Source of the DNA: an uncultured Mycobacteriaceae bacterium
Lineage (GTDB): Bacteria; Actinomycetota; Actinomycetes; Mycobacteriales; Mycobacteriaceae
Assembly: GCA_902826815.1 (NCBI GenBank)
Contig: CADEGF010000011.1
Coordinates: 30,719 to 94,718 of the forward strand
Direction: 5' to 3'
DNA length: 64,000 nt
Each line of letters starts with the position of its first letter. Within the stretch, counting starts at the first letter, position 1. A program made the position numbers and the translations under genes. This document shows, one piece after another, positions 1-7,843 of this stretch. The notes below the pieces were generated by a model, which made no database searches, was not told where the DNA came from, and was given only the letters and a program-made list of their open reading frames with translations.

Positions 1-1026
1 CGCGCCGAGTTCTGTGTGTGGGTTCAGTGGATCAGCGGCCACCATTTTTTGGGCCCGGTGCACGATCGCGTCGAGCAGTTCGTCATAGCGGGAGCGGTGC
101 ACGATCAGTCGGGATCCGGCCGAGCAGATCTGACCCTGGTTGAAGAAGATTCCTCCGGAAATGCCATCGGCCACGCGGTCGGTGTCCGGTGCGTCCGGCA
201 TCACGAGTTGCGGGCTCTTGCCCCCCAGCTCGAGCGCAATCTGTTTGATGTTGCTGTCCGCGGAATCGCGCAGCAACTGGCGACCAACGGTGCCGGACCC
301 CGTGAAGCACACCAAATCGACGTCGTCGTGACGAGCGAGTGCCGCTCCCGCGACTTCGCCGAACCCAGGGACGACGTTGAGGACGCCGTCAGGAAGTCCG
401 GCCTCGGCTGACAGCTCGGCGAATCGCAATGCGGTCAACGAGGATTGCTCGGCGGGCTTGAGCACGACCGAGTTGCCCATCGCCAGCGCAGGGGCCAGTT
501 TCCAGGCGGCCAACATCAGGGGGAAATTCCAGGGCACAATGGCACCGACGACGCCGACGGGCTCGCGGGTGATCATCGATACGACCGACGGGTCGCTCGG
601 GCCGACCTCGTCGTAGCGCTTGTCGATAGCCTCGGCAAAGAAGTCAAACGACTGCGCCACCACTCGCATGTCGACGCTGACGGCGTCGGAAACCGGCTTG
701 CCCATATCGATCGATTCGAGCAGGGCCAGTTCGTGACTGTGTTGTTCGACAAGACGGGCGAGACGCTGCAGGACGAGTCGGCGTTGCCGGGGATGTTGGT
801 TCGCCCACCGACCGTCGGTGAACACGGCACGTGCGGCGCGCACCGCGGCATCGACGTCGGCAGCACCGCAGGCGGCGACCTCGGCAATCAGGTCGCCATT
901 TCGCGGAGTGTTTGTCCGGAACCGAGTACCGGCTTGCGCGGGTACGAACCGGCCGTCGATGAAGGCGTCGACTCGCGTGACCAAAGTGTCTGCGGCGGCG
1001 AGGTTGTCGGCGAGCGTCGGTGTCAC
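1..1026 (-). CDS. Aldehyde dehydrogenase, PuuC-like (3' end outside window)
   Basis: NAD(P)-dependent aldehyde dehydrogenase of which 342 residues are visible; the C-terminal third (family usually about 490 aa) lies beyond base 1. Seen: the VPWNFPL motif, the ELGGKSP general-base motif and the nucleophile motif GQICSAG with Cys301. The start is the GTG at 1026, which overlaps the upstream gene's stop as GTGA. As last gene after a gamma-glutamyl-amine ligase and a gamma-glutamyl hydrolase it probably oxidises gamma-glutamyl-aminoaldehydes to the acid, like PuuC. That substrate is inferred from context; the family is certain. Codon use is ordinary for the window. Confidence 0.9.
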   Translation of the reverse strand, partial: MTPTLADNLAAADTLVTRVDAFIDGRFVPAQAGTRFRTNTPRNGDLIAEVAACGAADVDAAVRAARAVFTDGRWANQHPRQRRLVLQRLARLVEQHSHELALLESIDMGKPVSDAVSVDMRVVAQSFDFFAEAIDKRYDEVGPSDPSVVSMITREPVGVVGAIVPWNFPLMLAAWKLAPALAMGNSVVLKPAEQSSLTALRFAELSAEAGLPDGVLNVVPGFGEVAGAALARHDDVDLVCFTGSGTVGRQLLRDSADSNIKQIALELGGKSPQLVMPDAPDTDRVADGISGGIFFNQGQICSAGSRLIVHRSRYDELLDAIVHRAQKMVAADPLNPHTELGA

Positions 1027-1751
1027 GCGGTTGCTCCTGTCATCACTTCGGGCGGTGCCCATGCGGCCGGGTCGACGAGAGCGTCGAAGAGTGCCTGTTC
1101 GGCGGGGGCGATGTCGGCGTCGTCCTCGGGGTGCCATTGCACGGCCAGGATCGGTGCGTATCGGTGTTGCACCGCTTCGATGCAGCCGTCGTCGGCGACG
1201 CCGGTGACATACAGGTCCCGCCCGAGCTGGTCCACGGCTTGGTGGTGACACGTCGACGCTGAAGGAGCGGTCGTGCCCATCACGCGGGCGACGTAACTGT
1301 CCGGTTTGAGGTTGGCCGTGTGGAATCCGGACCCGTGTTCGATCTCGCTGGGCGACAGGTCGTTCCACAATGTGCCGCCCAATGCGACGTTGAGGACCTG
1401 CATTCCCCGGCAGATCGCGAGTGCGGGGACACGTGCTGCTACAACGTCCTTCGCCAGCTGTATATCAACGCTGTCGTGGACGACGTCGAACGGTCCGTGG
1501 TTTGGATCAGGCGTCTTCGCCGTCGCGTCGTAGAAGCCGGGGTCGATGTCGCGGCCACCGGGAAGTACGACCGCGCGGTAGTTGTCCAGGGAATGCTGGT
1601 GTCCCGCCTCGACTGGAGGCAGGATCACCGGTTCGCCGCCTGCACGGTAGACCGCATCGACGACGTTCTCGGACGCCACATAGCCGCGGTAGCGCAGCCC
1701 GTCGACGCTCGGTGAACGCATGGACGCAATTGCGATGTGGGGCCGCGTCAT
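1023..1751 (-). CDS. Gamma-glutamyl hydrolase, peptidase C26 (PuuD-like)
   Basis: Class I glutamine-amidotransferase-like hydrolase, 242 aa. Seen: the nucleophile elbow AICRGMQVLNVALGG (Cys), a conserved CHHQAVDQ segment, and the C-terminal His-Glu part of the triad in VQWHPED. In the Puu pathway this enzyme releases glutamate from gamma-glutamyl-GABA or a related gamma-glutamyl acid. It starts at ATG 1751, overlapping the ligase stop (ATGA), and ends overlapping the aldehyde dehydrogenase start (GTGA), so the three are translationally coupled. The same frame stays open further upstream across the ligase gene, but that stretch is a shadow frame. The exact substrate is inferred. Confidence 0.9.
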   Translation of the reverse strand: MTRPHIAIASMRSPSVDGLRYRGYVASENVVDAVYRAGGEPVILPPVEAGHQHSLDNYRAVVLPGGRDIDPGFYDATAKTPDPNHGPFDVVHDSVDIQLAKDVVAARVPALAICRGMQVLNVALGGTLWNDLSPSEIEHGSGFHTANLKPDSYVARVMGTTAPSASTCHHQAVDQLGRDLYVTGVADDGCIEAVQHRYAPILAVQWHPEDDADIAPAEQALFDALVDPAAWAPPEVMTGATA

Positions 1752-3085
1752 AGTCCTGTTGTCATGTACATGTTGCGTTCCCAGTCGGTGACGGTGGCGC
1801 AGTATCGGGTCCATTCGTCGGTGCGCATGGCGATGAGGGTGTCGGTGATTTCTTGGGGGAGGGATTGGCGGACGTGTTTGCCGTCGGTGAAGATTTTGAT
1901 GGCGTCGCCCAGGGTGGTGGGGATGGTTTGGGTGGGGATGGTGTCGGGGTCGGTTTGGTTGTCGAGGCCGTGTTGGATTTGGGTGAGTAGTAGGGCGTGG
2001 GAGAGGTAGGGGTTGACTGCGGAGTCGGGGAGTTTGTATTCGAGTCGGCCGTTTCCAGAGAGGCGGATCATGGCGGTTTTGTCTTCTAGTGCCCAGTCGA
2101 TGGCGGTGGGGGCGAATTGGCCGATGCTGAAGCGTTTGTAGCTGTTGACGGTGGTGGCGAGGATGAGCATGGATTCGCGGGCGTGGGTGAGGATGCCGCC
2201 GAGTGCGTGGCGGCCGGTGTCGGTGAGGTGTAGGTCGGTGCGGCCGGGTTCGGTGAAGGTGTTGGTGTTGGTGTCGTGGTGCCAGAGGCTGATGTTGTGG
2301 TGTAGGCCGGTGCCCATGGTGGTGGTGGAGATTTTGGGCATGAAGGTTGCGGTGACGCCGAATTCGCGGGCGACTTGGCGGCAGATCATGCGGTAGGTGA
2401 TGACGCGGTCGGCGGTGAGGTCGGCGTTGTCGTACATCCAGTTGACTTCGAGTTGGCCGTGGTCTTCGTAATCGCACTCGATCATGTCCATGCCGAATGC
2501 GGTGCAGTAGCGCATGATTTGTTTGTAGATGGGTTTCATGCGTTCGAGTTGTTCGAATTCGTATGAGGGGTTTTGGCCGGGTCGGGATTGTGTTTCGAGT
2601 CCATCTCCGAGCCAGGTCATTTCGGGTTCGCAGCCGGTGCGTAGTTCTAGGCCGGTGTGGGTGCGGAATTCGGTGTGGGTGCGGCGTAGGTGGCCGCGGG
2701 CGTCGCCGGGGAATGGGGTGCCGCCGATGATGGGGCGGTGTGGGGGTTCGTAGATGGTGCACAGGAAGCGTGCGCAGGTGGGGTCCCAGGGCAGGACGGC
2801 GAAGGTGTCGAGGTCGGGTAGGGCTTGGAATTCTGAGGCGGCGGGTCCGCCGCCGATGAGTTCGTTGTTGATGCTGATTTGGTAGTCGGCGACTGCTGAG
2901 CGGTGCATGACCATGCCGTTTTCCAGGTTGCGGGCCAGGTGTTTGGCTGGCACGACTTTGGCCATGATTTTTCCGCTGAGGGTGGCGAACTGGTAGTAGA
3001 TGTGTTCTACACCGGAATCGATCGCCTCACGGATCTGCTCGGGGACAACACTGTTACGCGCCTGATGATCACTCAACGCAGACAT
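1748..3085 (-). CDS. Glutamine synthetase family gamma-glutamyl-amine ligase (PuuA-like)
   Basis: ATP-dependent glutamine-synthetase fold, 445 aa. Seen: beta-grasp N-terminus, GCEPEMTW, the segment MPKISTTTMGTGLHHNIS corresponding to the ATP/glutamate loop, and NGRLEYKLPDSAVNPYL near the C-terminus. Next to a gamma-glutamyl hydrolase and an aldehyde dehydrogenase it most likely joins glutamate to an amine (polyamine or small alkylamine) rather than to ammonia. ATG 3085 is preferred over GTG 3091 because GGAG sits 7 nt upstream. Odd: after about 30 codons usage shifts to C- or A-ending codons (CAA, GAA, AAA, CTC, ACC) with very few G-ending ones, unlike both neighbours; this suggests separate acquisition. 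Confidence 0.85.
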   Translation of the reverse strand: MSALSDHQARNSVVPEQIREAIDSGVEHIYYQFATLSGKIMAKVVPAKHLARNLENGMVMHRSAVADYQISINNELIGGGPAASEFQALPDLDTFAVLPWDPTCARFLCTIYEPPHRPIIGGTPFPGDARGHLRRTHTEFRTHTGLELRTGCEPEMTWLGDGLETQSRPGQNPSYEFEQLERMKPIYKQIMRYCTAFGMDMIECDYEDHGQLEVNWMYDNADLTADRVITYRMICRQVAREFGVTATFMPKISTTTMGTGLHHNISLWHHDTNTNTFTEPGRTDLHLTDTGRHALGGILTHARESMLILATTVNSYKRFSIGQFAPTAIDWALEDKTAMIRLSGNGRLEYKLPDSAVNPYLSHALLLTQIQHGLDNQTDPDTIPTQTIPTTLGDAIKIFTDGKHVRQSLPQEITDTLIAMRTDEWTRYCATVTDWERNMYMTTGL

Positions 3086-3136
3086 CAACACACTCCAACT
3101 GTGATGGGGAAGGGACGGTTGGTGGCGCGGAGATGG

Positions 3137-3331
3137 TCACCGATGTCCGCTGATCCAGATCGCCTGCACGGGGCAGACATCCGCCGCGTCCTCGACCTCG
3201 TCGGCATGATCGTCGACGGCGTTCGCATCGACGATGAGCTCGCCGTCGTCGTCCATGGAGAACACATCGGGCGCCGCGATCACACACTGCCCGTGGTTCT
3301 CGCACACCGTACGGTCGACTCCTGCCTGCAC
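3137..3331 (-). CDS. [3Fe-4S] ferredoxin (P450-type)
   Basis: 64-aa single-cluster ferredoxin. Seen: C10-x2-H13-x2-C16 and C53-P. His at the place of the second cysteine, with three cysteines in total, is the signature of [3Fe-4S] ferredoxins that feed cytochromes P450. GTG start at 3331 with AGGAG 5 nt upstream. It precedes the glutamine-synthetase-like gene by about 50 nt on the same strand, so probably one transcript. No P450 or reductase gene is present in the visible part, so its electron acceptor is unknown; a partner may lie left of the window. A [4Fe-4S] form is unlikely given the His. Confidence 0.85.
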   Translation of the reverse strand: MQAGVDRTVCENHGQCVIAAPDVFSMDDDGELIVDANAVDDHADEVEDAADVCPVQAIWISGHR

Positions 3332-3403
3332 AGCCGCTCCTCTTCTGCGTGTTCTCGGCGCTTCGAGGTGCTCGAAGCGTGACCTGTACCACTAGATTTA
3401 AAA

Positions 3404-3430
3404 CCTTATACTTCATAGGTATAAAGTCAA
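3404..3430 (-). promoter_or_regulatory. Operator-like palindrome over a putative promoter of the ferredoxin operon
   Basis: An AT-rich island holds a perfect inverted repeat TTATAC (3406-3411), 7-nt spacer, GTATAA (3419-3424), extending outward with one mismatch. Read on the minus strand, TTGACT (3425-3430) abuts it as a possible -35 box and TATAAG within it could serve as -10. It lies about 75 nt upstream of the ferredoxin start. The layout fits repressor binding (GntR or TetR type), but no such regulator is encoded nearby. Confidence 0.45.
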
Positions 3431-3611
3431 GTGGACCGCAGAGCCTATTTCACTCCGATCTTCGGAGTCGGTAATTACTGGTGCAACGCGCGCAACACCT
3501 TGAAGAAGGCTCGTTTCTCCTCGGGACCGATTCCCGGCGATTCGGTCGGCCCGGGACCCGCCCAGTACCGAGACTGCGTGGTTCCAAAAAATCAAGGCGC
3601 CCCTGTTCGGG

Positions 3612-3684
3612 CGCCCCCGGCAGGACTCGAACCTGCGGCCAACCGCTTAGAAGGCGGTTGCTCTATCCACTGAGCTACGGGGGC
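3612..3684 (-). tRNA. tRNA-Arg (anticodon TCT)
   Basis: A 73-nt cloverleaf on the minus strand: acceptor stem GCCCCCG/CGGGGGC, D arm GCTC-AGTGGATA-GAGC, anticodon arm ACCGC-CTTCTAA-GCGGT with anticodon TCT, T arm CAGG-TTCGAGT-CCTG, discriminator G. CCA is not encoded. It reads AGA codons. It sits next to the WS/DGAT fragment that marks the left edge of the accessory island; tRNA genes are common integration borders, but no integrase or duplicated tRNA end is visible. Confidence 0.97.
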
Positions 3685-3803
3685 CAGCGCACTTAACGCC
3701 TAGCTATTACATCAGGCCCGCAGAACATGGCGCGTCCGTCTCCTGCACATTCCACCAAACAGGGACGGTGAGGCAGCTAATGGGGGTGATCGACGCCGCC
3801 GCC

Positions 3804-3941
3804 ATGACGCTTGAGGTCGTCGAAACCCCGCCTGACTGGGAACGGCTGCGGACCCGGTTCGAGCATGCTTCGCGCAAGGTTCTGCGGCTACGACAGAAGG
3901 TCGTGATGCCGACGCTGCCCACGGGGGCACCGATCACCTAA
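3804..3941 (+). pseudogene. Fragment of a WS/DGAT acyltransferase gene
   Basis: Bases 3804-3932 align without gaps to 28842-28970 inside the intact WS/DGAT gene, 121 of 129 identical by my count, at a constant offset of 25,038. The reading frame is kept (MTLEVVETPPDWERLRTRFE and onward) and then runs to a stop at 3941, giving a 45-codon remnant of a protein of about 495 aa. The upstream part is unrelated to the full gene and no ribosome binding site is evident. It is a partial duplicate or leftover, not a functional acyltransferase. It shares orientation with the full gene, making the pair direct repeats. Confidence 0.85.
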
Positions 3942-4070
3942 GCGCTGGGCACCTCCGGGGTCCTCGGAGCACGACCACTGCGTAGCGCAATGCGTTACTT
4001 GACGTTTGGAGTGATTGCCGGATCCGCCGTACAACACCGGAATGCACGCTGGTGCGTATGCTTTCTTGTG

Positions 4071-4439
4071 ATGATTCACCACGTTCAGATCGCATGCCCA
4101 GCGGGAGGCGAAGAAGCCGAGCGCAAGTACTTCACGGGCGTGTTGGGTTGGGAGGAATTGCGTAAGCCGCCGCTGCTGGCGGCACGCGGCGGCTGCTGGT
4201 TCCGCGTTCGGGGAGTTGGCGGTCCCGACGCTGAGCTGCACGTGGGAATCGAGCGCGACTTTCGTCCGGCGAGGAAGGCCCATCCCGCATTCGTCGTCGA
4301 TGTCGACGCAACGGCAGCGGCGCTGTCGTCGGCCGGTTACCCGGTGCACTGGGCGGATCCGGCCGAAATCCCAGGCCGACGCAGATTTCACTCCGCCGAC
4401 GGTGTTGGCAACAGAATCGAATTTCTGAGCCCTGCCTAG
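4071..4439 (+). CDS. VOC/glyoxalase-fold protein
   Basis: 122-aa single-domain vicinal-oxygen-chelate protein. Seen: N-terminal MIHHVQIACP (metal-site His region), a middle ELHVGIE segment and the C-terminal DGVGNRIEFLSPA typical of the beta-alpha-beta-beta-beta fold. The start is set at ATG 4071, where homology begins; the open frame continues upstream without clear coding character. It converges tail-to-tail (2-nt stop overlap) with the Gfo/Idh/MocA gene. Substrate unknown; members include glyoxalases, dioxygenases and resistance proteins. It may belong to the island or to the older flank. Confidence 0.75.
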   Translation: MIHHVQIACPAGGEEAERKYFTGVLGWEELRKPPLLAARGGCWFRVRGVGGPDAELHVGIERDFRPARKAHPAFVVDVDATAAALSSAGYPVHWADPAEIPGRRRFHSADGVGNRIEFLSPA

Positions 4440-5398
4440 GGCATCGACAAATCAGCCAGTATCTGATCCATCACTGCTGCGGTGCGGGTCGCGCTCACAC
4501 CCGTGCTGGGGCAGGACCCGACGCCGTTCCATTCGTCGACGATGCGGTGTAGCAGAGGTTGGTGCACATGCGGCGGGTCGTCGATTGGCAGCGACTCCGT
4601 GGTAGAGCCGTGTACCAATTGGACGGGTTCGGGCGCTGAGATGGACAACGAAACCGTCCCGCGCGTGCCGATGATCGTGGTGCAGTCATGGTCCGTACCC
4701 GCTTCGAAACACCATGTACCGGAACCGATGACATCGTCGTCCAGGGTGTAACTCATGGTGACTGTGTCCTCGACCGGACCGTTGTGGCCGATCGCCCGGC
4801 CGTGCACGTCGCGCAGCGGACCGAGCACGTAATCCAGCCAGTCCAGTGTGTGGCAGGCCGCATCGAAGAACCATCCACCACCCGAAAGCCCCGGCGTGTT
4901 CTGCCATGACTGGGGTCGAGGCTGCTGCAGCCGGATCGAATTCACCGCGCGCACTTCGCCGATTGCGCCCTCGGCGATCAGCTTGCGGACATGTTCGAAG
5001 CGCGGGAGCGCGCGGCGATAGTAGGCAACCCACAGCGGCACGCCCGCCGCTTCGCAGGCCGCCGTCATCGAACGGCATTCCTCGGCGTCGACGGCCATCG
5101 GCTTCTCGACGAGCACCGCCTTGCCTGCGGCTGCGGCTCGGCGAGTGTAGTCCGCGTGACTATTGGGATGGGTTGCGATGTACACCGCGTCGATGTCCTC
5201 GGCGGACAGGATCTCTTCGGCGTCGGAGTGCCAGCGGGGGACGTTATGACGCCGGGCGTAATCACGCGCCAGATCAGCGTTGCGGCGCATGACCGCGACC
5301 AGCTCAACGCCGGGTATTCGGCGAAAAGCCGGTCCACTCTTGACTTCTGTGACATCGCCAACGCCGATGATGCCCCACCGTATAGTAGCCACCGTCAC
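4436..5398 (-). CDS. Gfo/Idh/MocA family oxidoreductase
   Basis: 320-aa NAD(P)-dependent oxidoreductase. Seen: N-terminal Rossmann fold (WGIIGVGDVTEVKSGPAF), the dinucleotide-site segment IATHPNSHADYTRRA and the VEKPMAVDAEECRSM motif, whose Lys is the usual catalytic residue. The C-terminal half (AACHTLDWLDYVLGP) is the substrate domain. Family members act on sugars, inositols and related hydroxy acids; this substrate is unknown. The GTG start at 5398 overlaps the stop of the RraA-type gene (GTGA), placing it last in a three-gene minus-strand operon with a flavoprotein. Confidence 0.85.
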   Translation of the reverse strand: MTVATIRWGIIGVGDVTEVKSGPAFRRIPGVELVAVMRRNADLARDYARRHNVPRWHSDAEEILSAEDIDAVYIATHPNSHADYTRRAAAAGKAVLVEKPMAVDAEECRSMTAACEAAGVPLWVAYYRRALPRFEHVRKLIAEGAIGEVRAVNSIRLQQPRPQSWQNTPGLSGGGWFFDAACHTLDWLDYVLGPLRDVHGRAIGHNGPVEDTVTMSYTLDDDVIGSGTWCFEAGTDHDCTTIIGTRGTVSLSISAPEPVQLVHGSTTESLPIDDPPHVHQPLLHRIVDEWNGVGSCPSTGVSATRTAAVMDQILADLSMP

Positions 5399-6096
5399 CG
5401 GCCGGAGCCGTATCCCTTCCGGTCCTTTAATCCGGCGAGCGTGAACGCGTCACCGTCGATGTAGGACATATCCGCGGCTTCGGCGGTCCGCACCTTATCG
5501 ACGGCGTCGGGCAAGTCCGGGAGGATCTCCCACGGAACGAGAACGATGCCGTTGGCATCCCCATGTATCAGATCACCGGTCTCAACGCGTTGCCCGTCCA
5601 GCTCGACAGGTTCGCCGACCGTGGCGATCTCGAAGTTCGCATGCGACACAACGGGATAGCGCATGAAGTAGTGGAAGCCCAGCGCCCGTACTTCGGCAAG
5701 GTCTCGCAGCGCGCCGTCGGTGACCATGCCGACCGCGCCAAGCCTGCGGGCAAGCCTGCTCATGATCTCGCCGGCATACGCCACCCGCTGAGGGGCCCCG
5801 CTCTCGTCGGCGATCATCAGCACGGCCGGCCCGGCGACGGCCTCAAGCTGTTCCCACATCCGCCAGTAACCCTCCCTCGAGGCTGGGCGGTCGCCGGGGT
5901 TGCGCATCGTGACGGTGAGCGCGTGTCCGACCATCGGTCCGAGTTCGGGGAAGCTGCAACGTACTTCGCCGCCGATGAAGCCGTCGGTGAGCGGACGAAC
6001 CTTGAACCGTTCGATGGCGTTCGCGATGGTGGGACTGTCGACTGAAGCCAGAAAACTCAGATCGGCGTCGGTCAATGTCTGTGCGGTGGTCGTCAT
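5395..6096 (-). CDS. RraA-like aldolase / oxaloacetate decarboxylase family
   Basis: 233-aa RraA/HMG-aldolase fold protein. Seen: STIANAIERF near the N-terminus, GHALTVTMRNPGD, GEIMSRLARRLGAVGMVTDG (the conserved G-x-x-x-D region), ALRDLAEVRALGF, and GDLIHGDANGIVLVP. Relatives are divalent-metal class II aldolases that cleave 4-hydroxy-2-oxo acids such as 4-hydroxy-4-methyl-2-oxoglutarate, and many decarboxylate oxaloacetate to pyruvate. ATG 6096 overlaps the flavoprotein stop (ATGA). Oxaloacetate would be the product of the tartrate-dehydratase-like enzyme encoded divergently, so a decarboxylase role fits, but this is inference. Confidence 0.85.
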   Translation of the reverse strand: MTTTAQTLTDADLSFLASVDSPTIANAIERFKVRPLTDGFIGGEVRCSFPELGPMVGHALTVTMRNPGDRPASREGYWRMWEQLEAVAGPAVLMIADESGAPQRVAYAGEIMSRLARRLGAVGMVTDGALRDLAEVRALGFHYFMRYPVVSHANFEIATVGEPVELDGQRVETGDLIHGDANGIVLVPWEILPDLPDAVDKVRTAEAADMSYIDGDAFTLAGLKDRKGYGSGR

Positions 6097-7571
6097 GTGT
6101 CCTTGGTCGCTTTCTTCGGTCGGTTGAGGTTGCGGGTCACGGCCTGGCCGGCAAGCCTGCCCGATGTCATCGCCCACCCGATGTGGTGGCCATGCCCCTT
6201 GAGCAGCATGCCGCCCTGTCCGACTCCGCCGACCGCCCGCAGACCGTCGATCGGCGAGCCGTCTGCGCGCAGCACCCGCAGGTCGGTGTCTACCGCTAGC
6301 GCACCCTCGGTGACGGTGAGCATGCTGAACACCGGCCCCATCGCCACCAACGGCGGTCGCACGATCGACGACGCGATCGCATCCTGCAGGTTGTGCCGGT
6401 CCACACCAATGGCGTCGGCGAGCGTGTCGACATCCGGTGCGCGCGTGATGAGGTCGGGGCGCCCGCGTGCATAGTCACTGAAGTACGCGAACGCGATGCC
6501 CGGCGCGGTCGAGATGTAGTTCGGTTCGTGTTCGAACTCCGCGGCGATGGTTTCGTCGAGAATGATGAACCCTCGGCGTTCCGGTTGGCGGGAGAGTTCC
6601 TCGGCGGGTGCCTGTTCGGCGCCGAACCTGGTACCTGAGTTGTCCACCAGCACGGCACCGGCTGAGAACAGGGAGTTACTTGGTGACATGTGCGACACCA
6701 GAAGCGATTTCACGATCGGCCGCAGCGCAGCGGCTGGGAGTGTGCGAACCACAATGCCCTCGAGCTTGCATAGCCACTGCCACAACGGAAGTCGGTCGAG
6801 CAATCCGGTCTTGGGTGGCGGAGGAAAGCGAAGTTGCGGGCCGAACAGCTGATCCATGCGCACCAGAGCGCCCCCGATCTCCGCGGCCATCTGATGCCCG
6901 AGTCCCAACGCTCCGTCATTGATCGGGATGGCTCCGTGCGCGCTCTCGGGGAGATGCTCCTTGCGCATCGTGGCGTTGCCGCTGAAGTCGCCGCTGGCCA
7001 GGATGACGCCGCGACGGGCGAGGAGTTGACCGGTGCCGGACGGGCCACTGGTTTCCAACCCGGTGACACGCCCGTCGCCATCGGTGAGCAGGCGCGCCAC
7101 CTCGGTACGCAGGCGAATGTCGACACCAGCACGCTTGGCGGCCGATGACAGCCGGGCGATATAGGACCGCGAGTTGGGAATCACATTGTGCATCCGCGAA
7201 ACCCGGTGCGGTGGTTCGGGATACGGACCCGAGAACACCACGCCGTGGTCGACGAGCCAGTCATAGGTGCGTGCGGATTCGACCGCGTAGAGCCTGCGCA
7301 ACTCGGGCGCATCGCCGTCGAGCAGTTCGGTATCGAACGCCCACATGTCCTCGACCAGTTCGGCGGGGTCATCGTGAATGCCCTTGCTTCGTTGCAGGGG
7401 AGTGTCGGCTGCGGTCAGTGAACCCACCGAGTAGGCGGTCGTACCACCGAGATCATCCTGGCGTTCGACCAGCGCGACGGAAGCGCCACGCTCGGCGGCG
7501 GCCACGGCGGCGGACAGGCCTGCGCCCCCGCCACCCACCACGAGGACGTCGTAGGTGCCGGAATTCGCCAC
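6093..7571 (-). CDS. FAD-dependent oxidoreductase (fumarate reductase / KstD-like flavoprotein)
   Basis: 492-aa flavoprotein of the FAD_binding_2 type. Seen: dinucleotide motif YDVLVVGGGGAGLSAAVAAA at residues 7-26 followed by VALVERQDDLGGTTAYS, a second FAD contact RRGVILASGDFSGN, and the C-terminal AVGGVGQGGMLLKGHGHHIG with the following helix. Such enzymes dehydrogenate or reduce C-C bonds next to carboxyl or keto groups (fumarate reductases, 3-ketosteroid dehydrogenases, tricarballylate dehydrogenase). GTG start 7571 has GGGGAG 6 nt upstream. First gene of the minus-strand operon, divergent from the DapA-like gene. In this setting a dicarboxylate-type substrate is more likely than a steroid (inference). 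Confidence 0.8.
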   Translation of the reverse strand: MANSGTYDVLVVGGGGAGLSAAVAAAERGASVALVERQDDLGGTTAYSVGSLTAADTPLQRSKGIHDDPAELVEDMWAFDTELLDGDAPELRRLYAVESARTYDWLVDHGVVFSGPYPEPPHRVSRMHNVIPNSRSYIARLSSAAKRAGVDIRLRTEVARLLTDGDGRVTGLETSGPSGTGQLLARRGVILASGDFSGNATMRKEHLPESAHGAIPINDGALGLGHQMAAEIGGALVRMDQLFGPQLRFPPPPKTGLLDRLPLWQWLCKLEGIVVRTLPAAALRPIVKSLLVSHMSPSNSLFSAGAVLVDNSGTRFGAEQAPAEELSRQPERRGFIILDETIAAEFEHEPNYISTAPGIAFAYFSDYARGRPDLITRAPDVDTLADAIGVDRHNLQDAIASSIVRPPLVAMGPVFSMLTVTEGALAVDTDLRVLRADGSPIDGLRAVGGVGQGGMLLKGHGHHIGWAMTSGRLAGQAVTRNLNRPKKATKDT

Positions 7572-7591
7572 AGGCCACTCCCCATTTCACA

Positions 7592-7613
7592 CAGTTTCAT
7601 CGCAGTTTCATCG
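7592..7613. repeat. 11-bp tandem direct repeat
   Basis: CAGTTTCATCG occurs twice head to tail just upstream of the flavoprotein start, one helical turn apart. Such spacing often marks cooperative regulator binding. No regulator can be assigned. Confidence 0.5.
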
Positions 7614-7626
7614 TATCGATTCCAAC
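7611..7626. promoter_or_regulatory. Candidate LacI-family operator (site C)
   Basis: Read on the minus strand the sequence begins GTTGGAATCGATACG and shares TTGGAATCG with the more symmetric site at 12594-12610. It is placed in the divergent promoter region that the island's LacI-type regulator could control. One half-site is imperfect. Confidence 0.35.
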
Positions 7627-7843
7627 ACTACGACTGATCCCGCGGCTTCGTCTAGAGCTCTTTCGATTCGCGGTTCTTCTGCGGCGCGACCCTCCGCTTA
7701 GGCGGGCAAGCCGCGCGGGTGCCGCGTTGGTTGGCGGCCATGCGGTGCGGGTTCACGGCGGTGAATGCGAGATGTCGCTTGCACTAAGGCGTTAGCCGCT
7801 GCTTGAATGGGCGTGACCATACATCGTCCGCAGAGAGGCGACC

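Larger units (their letters stand above)
7572..7843. other. Divergent control region of the island's left arm
   Basis: 272-bp gap between divergent operons starting at 7571 (minus) and 7844 (plus). It contains an 11-bp tandem repeat, a LacI-operator-like sequence and an AGAGAGG ribosome binding site before 7844. I see no convincing coding frame or strong hairpin. Confidence 0.6.

Noticed and set aside
1752-2762. Long minus-strand open frame continuous with the PuuD-like gene (579 codons in total)
   Set aside because: Its first 337 codons give a His/Pro/Arg/Thr-only sequence produced by the unusual codon use of the ligase gene read in another frame. The real hydrolase starts at ATG 1751.
3612-3941. 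Phage or ICE attachment site at tRNA-Arg
   Set aside because: No integrase, excisionase or repeated tRNA 3' end is visible within the window. The only duplicated sequence is WS/DGAT coding DNA.
3990-4070. Upstream extension of the VOC protein to ATG 3990
   Set aside because: The extra 27 residues are Cys/Arg/Val-rich without homology to the fold, and the domain starts precisely at ATG 4071.
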